NCBI GenBank assembly: GCA_023410595.1
Contig: JAEYPO010000002.1
Location: 1-64,000, forward strand
Length of the DNA stretch: 64,000 nucleotides
Direction of reading: 5' to 3'
Origin: Bacillota bacterium
Lineage (GTDB): Bacteria > Bacillota > Clostridia > Christensenellales > SZUA-584
Part shown: in pieces, positions 57,953-64,000 of the stretch
How positions within the stretch are numbered: the stretch's first letter is position 1
Layout: each line of letters begins with the position of its first letter
Translations under genes and position numbers: made by a program
Notes under the pieces: generated by a model
The model's input: only the letters and a program-made list of their open reading frames with translations
What the model was told of the DNA's origin: nothing
The model's database searches: none

Positions 57953-58479
57953 TACAGTTTGCTGCGGCACTTAAGGCCGCCGCTTGCACGGGGGTGCATA
58001 AATTATGATAATCATTAATCAATCTTACACGTATAAACCGTTCTGAACAGCACGCGCCAATTTCTTGTGCAATTTTAAGCTTCTTTCAATTTGGGGGCGG
58101 GGTTGCCCTTGGTAAGTTGGAAGTGCTCAAATTCCGGTAGAAAAAAAGAATATTTGAAAAGTTAAGCGCCATTTATTACTGCGGCCTGCTTTTTCCGTTC
58201 GCGAAACGTTCGTTTAGCGCGGCGGCTGCGCGGCATGTTTTTTATGCCGCCGCTCCAAAAGACAATTAGGTATTTTTTGGGGGCGTATTAAGTTTTCTTT
58301 AAAACAGTACGCCAAGGCTGAAAAGCCGCGCCCTTATCGCAGTGCGCTGTTTTCGCGGCGAATGGGCTAAGCTTATGCTTTTCAAATCGTTTTGCTTAAT
58401 TACCGGTATACACATTTATTTGATTTTATTACGCGGCTGTAAACCGTCTTTGTTGCCGCCGCGCCAAGGAGGAATTTTT
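57953..58479 (+). ncRNA. Long structured leader or unidentified RNA
   Basis: About 525 bases lie between the strong promoter and the next start codon (58480). Visible structure: GCGGCAT-GTTTTTT-ATGCCGC (58230-58251), GGGCGTA...TACGCC (58280-58313), and GGCGGGGTTGCCC. No T-run terminator is present. I cannot assign a known RNA; 6S and RNase P consensus segments were looked for and not seen. It may simply be a long untranslated leader. Confidence 0.35.
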
Positions 58480-58638
58480 ATGAAAGACGAACTGCGCGTT
58501 TACTGTAAGCTCGAGGGCATGAATGAAGAATACTTAAGAGCGCTGGTAAAGGCGGAAAGAAAGAGCGCGCGGCTTGAGAAAAAGCGCGCTAAAAAGGATG
58601 GGGCATTAAGCCTTAAAAAAGAGCCGGAAGGAGCGTAA
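58480..58638 (+). CDS. 52-aa charged small protein
   Basis: ATG 58480 behind AAGGAGG opens MKDELRVYCKLEGMNEEYLR, then ALVKAERKSARLEKKRAKKD and a final LKKEPEGA. It is highly charged and helical, with no membrane segment. The frame could extend upstream to 58342, but no ribosome site supports that. The unusually strong ribosome site and possible 525-base leader suggest regulated expression. No family recognised. R3 repeats start immediately after the stop. Confidence 0.55.
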   Translation: MKDELRVYCKLEGMNEEYLRALVKAERKSARLEKKRAKKDGALSLKKEPEGA

Positions 58639-58639
58639 A

Positions 58640-59110
58640 TGGGCGGGCGTCCGAAGGACGCCCCTACGACATGAAAGAAACGTCGGCGCGCGTAGGGGGC
58701 GACCTGTGGTCGCCAGAAACAGAACAGATAGCACGGGCGGTCAAAGACCGCCCCTACGATATGAAAGAAACGTCGGCGCGCGTAGGGGTGACCTGCGGTA
58801 GCCAGAAAAAGAGCAGATATCGCGGGCGTCCAAAGCCCTCCCCTACGACATGTTAAGACAGTCACATCTTGTAGGGGAGGGCTTCTACGCCCTCCCGGGA
58901 AAAGTCAACAAACGGGCGGGGATGGAACCTCGCCCTTACGATATGGAAGAAACGTTGGCGCGCGTAGGGGGCGACCTGTGGTCGAGCAGAGACAGAGTGG
59001 ATAACGCGGGCGGTCAAAGACCGCCCCTACGGTATGGAAGAAACGTCACAGCACGTAGGGGCGAACTGCGGTCGCCGGATTGCAGGGAGAGCGTACGGAC
59101 GCCGGTGACG
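58640..59110. repeat. R3 array, about 90-bp units
   Basis: Five or six units: GGGCGGGCGTCCGAAGGACG, GCACGGGCGGTCAAAGACCG, CGCGGGCGTCCAAAGCCCTC and others, joined by CCCCTACGACATGAAAGAAA-CGTCGGCGCGCGTAGGGG. It is inverted relative to the 49.5-kb array (GGTCAAAGACC instead of GGTCTTTGACC). No gene. Confidence 0.75.
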
Positions 59111-59194
59111 GTTCCCCGCATCGTACCAAAAAGTGGCACATAATCTTTTTTCGCTAAGGAAATAATAAAAGCGTTAAGAGGGGAAAGGACGGCC

Positions 59195-59749
59195 TTGCTT
59201 ATGCCGGTGCTCGTGTGGGCGGCGTTTGTAATACTTACCCTTATCGAAGGGTACATAATCTTCCGCCTTGCGAAGAAGAAAGAGGCGGCGCTTATAAAGA
59301 ACGTCGTGCCTGCGTACCTTCTGTTTACGGCGTATTTCATTACAGCGCATTTTGGGCAGCTGCGCGTGCCCGAGGCCGTTATGATATTCGCAATGGCGTC
59401 GCTGCTGGTGCACACGCTGCTCGGATTTTATCTGCGGATGTACGGGCGCTCGAAAACGTTCGACAGAGGAAGCCACGCGTTTGGGTGCTTTTCTTACTCT
59501 ATGCTCGCGTATTTTTCGCTTACGTCGTTGTTCAGCGAGTCTATACCGCCCGCGCTCGCAGGCATAATAATAGCGTCGCTGGGCGTAATGCTGGGAGTAT
59601 TCGTAGAGCTTATAGAGTTCGCACTCGATTCGCGCAAACACATTGAGTTAAAACTGCAAAAAGGCCTCCGCGACACGAACTTTGATCTGCTGTTCGATAT
59701 AATCGGTTCGGCGCTCGCGGGGGTATTCGCGGGGCTCGTGCTTCTGTAG
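59195..59749 (+). CDS. Integral membrane protein, DUF2238/YjdF-like
   Basis: 184 residues with about six helices. I take TTG 59195 (MLMPVLVWAAFV) because GGGAAAGG lies six bases before it; ATG 59201 is the alternative. Notable loops are YLRMYGRSKTFDRGSHAFGC and VFVELIEFALDSRKHIELKL, the latter followed by DTNFDLLFDIIGSALAGVFA, which resembles the D-xxDLxxDxxGA segment of DUF2238-type proteins. The function is unknown. It converges with the terminase gene. Confidence 0.75.
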   Translation: MLMPVLVWAAFVILTLIEGYIIFRLAKKKEAALIKNVVPAYLLFTAYFITAHFGQLRVPEAVMIFAMASLLVHTLLGFYLRMYGRSKTFDRGSHAFGCFSYSMLAYFSLTSLFSESIPPALAGIIIASLGVMLGVFVELIEFALDSRKHIELKLQKGLRDTNFDLLFDIIGSALAGVFAGLVLL

Positions 59750-59810
59750 CGTGAAGAGGCTAAAAAAGCAGGGCAAGAGTTTGCAGGGACGCACGCTGCG
59801 TGCTGCGGCG

Positions 59811-61268
59811 CTATCTGAATCCCCCAATAAGGTAATCATCGCTTATTTCCCCGCCTCCACTTCTTCTCCTCGGCGTGAACGCCTCGGCAGTTTCCTCGAC
59901 CTCAAACGACGGGGCAAGCTGCCTGCGCGAGTACCAGTACCGCAAAGCGTCGGGGCTGTGCGTTAAATCGTGCGGCTCGGTGGCCGCGTCGTTTACGCGC
60001 AGCGAGTCGTGCTGCAGCCGCGGCAGTGTCCGCAGTATGGGGCGGCAGGAAGAAAAGAACAGCATCTTAGGACTGCCTTCGTCCGCCTTAAGGTATTCTT
60101 TTACACACAGCCAACCGTCTATACGTGAGTTGCCCGCCTTTATTAGCGGCACGCCGCATTCCGCGAATATGTCGGCCGCGCTGCGCCCCGTGTCCTGCCT
60201 CCTGCTCCACAGGTCGGGCGGCGCGATGTGCTCCTCAATGGCTTCGCCGTACTCCGCTTCCCGTATCGCTTTTGCCGCTGCCGATACAGTAAGGCCGCTT
60301 CTTTCGAGGCTGCGGTAGCAGCAAGAGCGCCCCGCGGGGTCTACCGCGAACCACAGCACGGCCAGCATATCGAGGCCGTAGTCGAGGCTGGCGCTCTTTC
60401 GCCAGCCTTCGGGTATTCTGAAAGGCTCGCACACGTGTATTTCCTCGCTGAACTCCGCGAAGAACTGCCCCGCGAACACGTTCCAGTCGCCGTTCAGCCA
60501 CGCCTGCCGCATCTCTTTGGGCAGATTATTAAGCCGCTTTACATACGCTGCCTCGCGCTGCGCCAGTCTTTTTAGTTCGCACGGCGGTTTTTCCTTTCCG
60601 TAACGGCGCTTAAGCTCCCGGAGCGCCGCCCTGTAGCCCTCGTCCGCCGCAAACAGCGGCTCGTTGTCCCAAACGAGCGCCTGTATGAAGGCGTAGTCCT
60701 CCGCCCGCTCGCTCCTCTTATATTCGCGGTCTATAAACAGCCGCTTAACCCACGCGTGCCCTACGCCGCCCGGGTTGCACGTTATATACGTGCGCTTAGG
60801 ATATGCTTTCGTGCCGCGCACGCACGCGTCCAGCCACATAAACTGCGTCTCGGTGAGCTGTGTCGCCTCGTCGAGGAACAGCACGTCGTACTCCTGCCCC
60901 TGGTATTGCAGCACATCGTCTTCGCCCGCGCAATAACCGAGCTTTAGCCTAGACCCCCAGGGGAACATGAAAGCTTTATCGTCGTCGTTATATTTGGGCC
61001 GCAAGTCTTCCGGGAACTCGGCGTAGGCTCTTTGCAGCCTTAGTGTGTGGTTCTCGCGCAACTCGGGGAAGCTTCTTCTGACTATCAGCATCTGTATGCC
61101 GGGATACGCGAACGCAAGATACGTAGCCTTCGTCCTTACGGCGTGAGACTTTCCTCCGCCCTTGGCGCCGCCGTACCCGACATATCTCTCGCGCGCCTCC
61201 AGAAACGCCGCCTGCTTCTTTGTAGGCTTCCCGAACGCGCCCAGCAACACCTTTTCCTCTTCGCTCAT
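59811..61268 (-). CDS. Phage terminase large subunit, isolated
   Basis: 485 residues. The ATPase has Walker A GYGGAKGGGKSH (residues 31-42) and Walker B YDVLFLDEATQ (D133, E134), with the coupling motif TYITCNPGG. The nuclease domain begins about SASLDYGLDMLAVLWFAVDP and has VPLIKAGNSRIDGWLCV and EPHDLTHSPDALRYW, giving the acidic residues of the RNase H-like fold. The length is full and no frame break is seen. No small terminase, portal or capsid gene is adjacent: neighbours are a membrane protein and a MATE transporter. It may be a prophage remnant or a domesticated enzyme. AGAGGTGAGG gives the start. Confidence 0.9.
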   Translation of the reverse strand: MSEEEKVLLGAFGKPTKKQAAFLEARERYVGYGGAKGGGKSHAVRTKATYLAFAYPGIQMLIVRRSFPELRENHTLRLQRAYAEFPEDLRPKYNDDDKAFMFPWGSRLKLGYCAGEDDVLQYQGQEYDVLFLDEATQLTETQFMWLDACVRGTKAYPKRTYITCNPGGVGHAWVKRLFIDREYKRSERAEDYAFIQALVWDNEPLFAADEGYRAALRELKRRYGKEKPPCELKRLAQREAAYVKRLNNLPKEMRQAWLNGDWNVFAGQFFAEFSEEIHVCEPFRIPEGWRKSASLDYGLDMLAVLWFAVDPAGRSCCYRSLERSGLTVSAAAKAIREAEYGEAIEEHIAPPDLWSRRQDTGRSAADIFAECGVPLIKAGNSRIDGWLCVKEYLKADEGSPKMLFFSSCRPILRTLPRLQHDSLRVNDAATEPHDLTHSPDALRYWYSRRQLAPSFEVEETAEAFTPRRRSGGGEISDDYLIGGFR

Positions 61269-61329
61269 GTTACCTCACCTCTTGTATATATTCATACGAA
61301 TTTCCCTGTTTGCCGCCGGGAATGTACGT

Positions 61330-61617
61330 TAATATGCGGGCGGCCAAAGGCCGCCCAGGGCTGTCAAAAAAGTATATTATGTCATTCCGTCAACTTCGTT
61401 TGATGAGCGTAAGCGACTAAAGTATTTCCCTTATGCAAAGCACTTTCCATGGAATTCCCGTCCCTTCGGTCGGCAAGCTCAGAATTTCTCATGTGCTATC
61501 CGCACTACAATAAACGTATACAACTAAATAACCGGAACGACACAGGGGTCGTTCCCTACAATTTATCCTTTTTTAATATTCATAAAAATGACAACAAGGA
61601 GCTTTTCAGCAACCGAA
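61330..61617. repeat. R3- and R5-like repeats upstream of the terminase
   Basis: GCGGGCGGCCAAAGGCCGCC (61336-61355), then GTCATTCCGTCAACTTCGTT with GATGAGCGTAAGCGACTAAA (61380-61422), and GGAACGACACAGGGGTCGTT (61533-61552), a palindrome. No gene. Confidence 0.6.
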
Positions 61618-61648
61618 AAGAACGCCCGAAGGCGTCCTTTGCTTTATG
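61618..61648 (-). terminator. Terminator of the MATE gene
   Basis: Minus strand GGACGCC-TTC-GGGCGTTC followed by TTTT. Confidence 0.65.
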
Positions 61649-61690
61649 TGTTGTTTATTATGTTTCTGACGCGGCCTGATTTTGCAGCGC

Positions 61691-63064
61691 TTAAACGCTG
61701 CCGCACAAGCCTTCTTCCTTCTCCATGGCTTTAAGCTTTTTAAGGAATGATATGCTCATAAGCACCGCCGCTATCGAGCTTATGAAGTCCGCGGCAGGCT
61801 GCGCGTATATCATGCCCTCCAGCTGCATAAGGCTGTTAAAAAGCAGCAGCAGAGGCACGTATATTAAAAGCTGCCGTCCCAGCGAAAGCAGAAACGCCCT
61901 GAATGCGAGGCCCGTCGCCTGGAACGTGCTCATGAACGTCATCTGCAGGCCTATGAAAGGCAGCCCCAGCGAAAACGCTTTGAGGAACTTGACGCCCGCT
62001 TCCACCGTCTCCGGCTCGTCCTTGATAAAAAGGCTTACTATCTCTTTGGCGTAAAGCTGGAATACTATGGTGAAAATCACAGCGAGCGCCGTGCTGTAAA
62101 GAGTCGTTATCTTGATGCCCTGCGACAGGCGGCGGTAATGCTTAGCGCCGAAATTGTAACCCGCGAACGGCTGGAACCCCTGCACAAGCCCTATTATCAG
62201 CATAACGCACGTGCTGTTTATCCTCTGGTTTATGCCGAACCCCGCCACCACGTCGTCGCCGTACCCTGCGGCAAATATATTGCCCAGTATAAACGACACG
62301 CTCATTATTAGCATGGATAGCGCCGCGGGCAGTCCTATCTCGAACGTCTGCCCGTATATACGCTTTGTGGGGCGAAAGTGCTTAGGCTTTATGGACAGCA
62401 CCGTCTTTCCCTTTATAAAATGCAGCAGATAATACGCCGTGCCGAGAGCGTTGCCTATAACCGTCGCCCACGCCGCGCCCTCTATGCCTAAGCCGAGCGT
62501 GAATATGAATATAGGGTCGAGTATGATATTGCTCCCCACGCCTATTATCATGCCCCACATCGCTTTGGCCGTAGCGCCCTCGCTTCTTACAAGCCCCGCT
62601 AGCGCCACCTGAAGTATGAGCAGCGGCCCGCAGGCCACTAGTATGCCGAAATAATCTGCGGTGGGGGCAAGCGTCTCCGGGCTCGTGCCTATAACGCTTA
62701 ATAGCGGCCCGCGGAATATGAACATTACCGCGGAGAGCACCGCGCCGCCTCCCGCGGCGGTGTATACAGCCACCGTGTTGGCGTGCCAAGCCTCCTCAAA
62801 GTTTCCCGCTCCGAGCTGCCGCGATATGTAGCTTGCCGCGCCTATGCCGAATATGTTTCCGTACGCGTTTAAAACGAATACGAGCGGTATGGCGAGCGAT
62901 ATGGCCGCGACGAGGTCCTTGTCGCCCAGCATGCCTATATAAAGCGTGTCCGTAAGATTATACAGTATCTGTACTATAGCCGCGAGCATAGTAGGCAGCG
63001 CGAGCCGCACTATGGCGCTTCTTACAGGCGTGTTTCCCATGAGTTTGAGTCTTCTGTCGTCCAA
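61691..63064 (-). CDS. MATE family multidrug exporter
   Basis: 457 residues, start TTG 63064 behind AGAAGG. Twelve membrane helices in two six-helix halves. The N-terminal half has PTMLAAIVQILYNLTDTLYI and SYISRQLGAGNFEEA; the C-terminal half AGFGINQRINSTCVMLIIGL and VQGFQPFAGYNFGAKHYRRL. These are the conserved MATE features. It exports cationic drugs or metabolites using a Na+ or H+ gradient. It has its own promoter and terminator. The substrate is unknown. Confidence 0.93.
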   Translation of the reverse strand: MDDRRLKLMGNTPVRSAIVRLALPTMLAAIVQILYNLTDTLYIGMLGDKDLVAAISLAIPLVFVLNAYGNIFGIGAASYISRQLGAGNFEEAWHANTVAVYTAAGGGAVLSAVMFIFRGPLLSVIGTSPETLAPTADYFGILVACGPLLILQVALAGLVRSEGATAKAMWGMIIGVGSNIILDPIFIFTLGLGIEGAAWATVIGNALGTAYYLLHFIKGKTVLSIKPKHFRPTKRIYGQTFEIGLPAALSMLIMSVSFILGNIFAAGYGDDVVAGFGINQRINSTCVMLIIGLVQGFQPFAGYNFGAKHYRRLSQGIKITTLYSTALAVIFTIVFQLYAKEIVSLFIKDEPETVEAGVKFLKAFSLGLPFIGLQMTFMSTFQATGLAFRAFLLSLGRQLLIYVPLLLLFNSLMQLEGMIYAQPAADFISSIAAVLMSISFLKKLKAMEKEEGLCGSV

Positions 63065-63108
63065 TTAGTAAACCTTCTCTCCAGGCAAAAAAATGCTCAA
63101 TTCAGACT

Positions 63109-63138
63109 ACTATAGTCCCCGGCGGGACGCTTTGTCAA
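63109..63138 (-). promoter_or_regulatory. Promoter of the MATE gene
   Basis: Minus strand TTGACA (63138-63133), 18 bases, TATAGT (63114-63109). Confidence 0.65.
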
Positions 63139-63184
63139 TACCGCATACGTATACACAGGTTGTACTTAATGCCCTGCCGGCGCA

Positions 63185-63222
63185 TTACCACCCCATCAAG
63201 TCTCGCGACTTGCTGGGGGCCC
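63185..63222. repeat. R2 copy
   Basis: ACCACCCCATCAAGTCTCGC with GACTTGCTGGGGGCCCCG is an R2 unit, inverted relative to the 44-kb array. Confidence 0.65.
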
Positions 63223-63228
63223 CGATAT

Positions 63229-63260
63229 AAAAAAGAACGCCGCTGAAAGGCGCTCTAATG
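63229..63260 (-). terminator. Terminator of the ferredoxin gene
   Basis: Minus strand AGAGCGCC-TTTCA-GCGGCGTTC followed by TTTTTT. Confidence 0.65.
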
Positions 63261-63296
63261 TTTTAGCGGTTTATAGGAAAAGCGGACCGCCGCCTG

Positions 63297-63485
63297 CTAT
63301 TCCACCGTTATGACGCTCGTGGGGCAGCCGTCCGCAGCCTCCTGCGCCGCTTCCTCAAACTCCTCGGGCACCTCGTCAACGTATACTTCCGCAAGCCCGT
63401 CTTCCGCCATCCTGAACACCTCCGGGCACGTCGCTGCGCACTGCTCGCACGCTATGCATCCGTCTCTGTCTATCTCTGCTTTCAT
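63297..63485 (-). CDS. [4Fe-4S] ferredoxin
   Basis: 62 residues from ATG 63485 behind AAAGGG (MKAEIDRDGCIACEQCAATC). The cluster ligands are CIACEQCAATCP with a distant Cys in DGCPTSVITVE, the pattern of single-cluster ferredoxins of anaerobes (Thermotoga-type) with an extra cysteine. Acidic surface residues (EVYVDEVPEEFEEAAQEAAD) suit electron transfer partners. It is a low-potential electron carrier in the cytosol. A longer frame to 63563 has no ribosome site. Next gene upstream is unrelated. Confidence 0.93.
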   Translation of the reverse strand: MKAEIDRDGCIACEQCAATCPEVFRMAEDGLAEVYVDEVPEEFEEAAQEAADGCPTSVITVE

Positions 63486-63583
63486 AACCCACCCTTTCAG
63501 CCCCTTAAAGCTTACGATTAAGGGGACATTTGTTTTAAAGTCGATACCTATTCTAACCCGCAAAAAGGGAGAATATGCAGTGT

Positions 63584-64000
63584 TTACCTTCCGTTGTTTA
63601 TATCTATCAGATCGTAATAAGCGCTGTCGGCGTAATCAAGGTAGCCCTGCCGCGCGATATAATCGAGCGACTCCTTGCTTGCTCCGTCTACCTCGATCCT
63701 CGCGGGCATGTCTTTGTTGTAATATATGTAATAACCAAGCATCATTATCTCTCCCGGCGTCAAGTCCTCCGAGTAATACGCCTCCTCGACGCTTTTCATG
63801 TTCTCTTCCGTCGGGTCGGAACACCACTTGCTTACGAGGTCCACCCCGGCTTTTATCCTGTCCTGCTTCTGCTGCGAGTCAAAAAGGCTTATATACGCCG
63901 CTCCCTGCTGCGGCAGCGTGCACATCATGCCGCAGAAGTATTCTCCGTCGTCCTCGCCAAGGCCGCTCATCCGTCCGTTTATTATGTCGGACATCATGCC
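63584..64000 (-). CDS. Hypothetical protein, partial at the window edge
   Basis: The frame stays open up to the last base of the window, so the true start may lie outside. Visible residues include two Met (MMSDIINGRMSGLGEDDGEY), FCGMMCTLPQQGAAYISLFD, DLTPGEIMMLGYYIYYNKDM and ARQGYLDYADSAYYDLIDIN. It is acidic and rich in Tyr/Asp, without membrane segments. The tail SAYYDLIDINNGR resembles nothing I recognise. It may be a phage-type or hypothetical protein. Confidence 0.6.
   Translation of the reverse strand, partial: GMMSDIINGRMSGLGEDDGEYFCGMMCTLPQQGAAYISLFDSQQKQDRIKAGVDLVSKWCSDPTEENMKSVEEAYYSEDLTPGEIMMLGYYIYYNKDMPARIEVDGASKESLDYIARQGYLDYADSAYYDLIDINNGR

Noticed and set aside
1..64000. tRNA and rRNA genes
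   Set aside because: No T-arm consensus GGTTCGAATCC with matching acceptor stem and no rRNA segments were seen on either strand by eye.

Overview
The window looks like a chromosomal segment of an endospore-forming Clostridia-type Bacillota (Firmicutes). Support from the sequence: an alpha/beta-type small acid-soluble spore protein (45712-45918), a Cys/Gly-rich spore-coat-like small protein, PadR regulators paired with HAAS/permease-prefix membrane proteins, an MreB-family protein, sigma-A promoters with 17-bp spacers, strong AGGAGG ribosome sites, several GTG/TTG starts, and heavy use of ATA for isoleucine in most genes. Overall GC is near 50%, with AT-rich patches at about 2.1-4.2 kb and 31.3-34.7 kb. 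The genus cannot be named. No tRNA, rRNA or CRISPR locus was found.

Layout. 1-1.3 kb: the 5' end of an IS30-like transposase, then dense palindromic repeats. 1.3-4.7 kb: three small membrane-protein genes, each behind a copy of the same ~70-bp upstream element, a frameshifted DUF4062 gene, and a 54-aa membrane protein with a truncated duplicate. 4.8-8.1 kb: an ABC exporter with an AhpD-like protein, and a divergent OsmC protein. 8.2-13.4 kb: surface lipoproteins, an L,D-transpeptidase and a secreted FN3/C39-like protein. 13.7-19.6 kb: an arabinoside uptake operon (GH51 arabinofuranosidase, binding protein, two permeases, ArsR-like regulator) with codon use unlike its neighbours. 20.4-26.6 kb: a DUF2207 protein, a ferritin-like protein, a PstS-like lipoprotein, a flavodoxin, an esterase and a GIY-YIG nuclease flanked by inverted repeats. 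26.9-31.3 kb: an LCP ligase, then a PadR/DUF1700/DUF4097-like/SDR/SDR operon. 31.7-35.6 kb: mostly AT-rich, with a Cys-rich coat-like protein, cold-shock protein, RpoZ, DegV, a damaged zinc-ribbon protein and a GNAT enzyme. 35.7-41.8 kb: a DUF815 ATPase, C69 peptidase, QueG-like Fe-S protein, a methyltransferase behind an apparent attenuator, and a DUF998 protein. 41.8-47.5 kb: rnk-mreB, a radical SAM protein, the SASP, a conserved hypothetical and a DUF3795 protein behind a LexA-type box. 47.9-52.8 kb: an AEC transporter, a structured ncRNA gene, a ~90-bp tandem array, and a PadR operon encoding a membrane protein built from nine copies of a two-helix unit. 53-57.8 kb: a chemoreceptor and an operon of a kinase/nuclease-like fusion, hpt and GNAT. 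57.9-64 kb: an orphan promoter, more repeats, a lone terminase, a MATE transporter, a ferredoxin and a partial gene.

Five families of intergenic palindromic repeats are interspersed. R1: CCCTATCGGCGCTTCGCGCC with a CACTTCCCC/GGGGAAG hairpin. R2: GGCAAGCCGTGAGGCTTG. R3: GGCGGTCTTTGACCGCC with GGGCGGGTGCGGAGACCCG. R4: a tandem set around CTTCGCAGGCTCAGTATGAC. R5: ends GTCATTC...GAATGAC. They occupy most of the gene-free space and in one case replace the end of a gene.

The observations I rate highest are the GIY-YIG gene inside R5 copies, the leader-peptide/terminator region before the methyltransferase, the promoter-to-terminator ncRNA at 49.15-49.45 kb, the nine-fold two-helix membrane protein, and the cytidylate-kinase-like/PD-(D/E)XK-like fusion next to hpt. 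All functional assignments come from motif recognition by eye; no database search was run.
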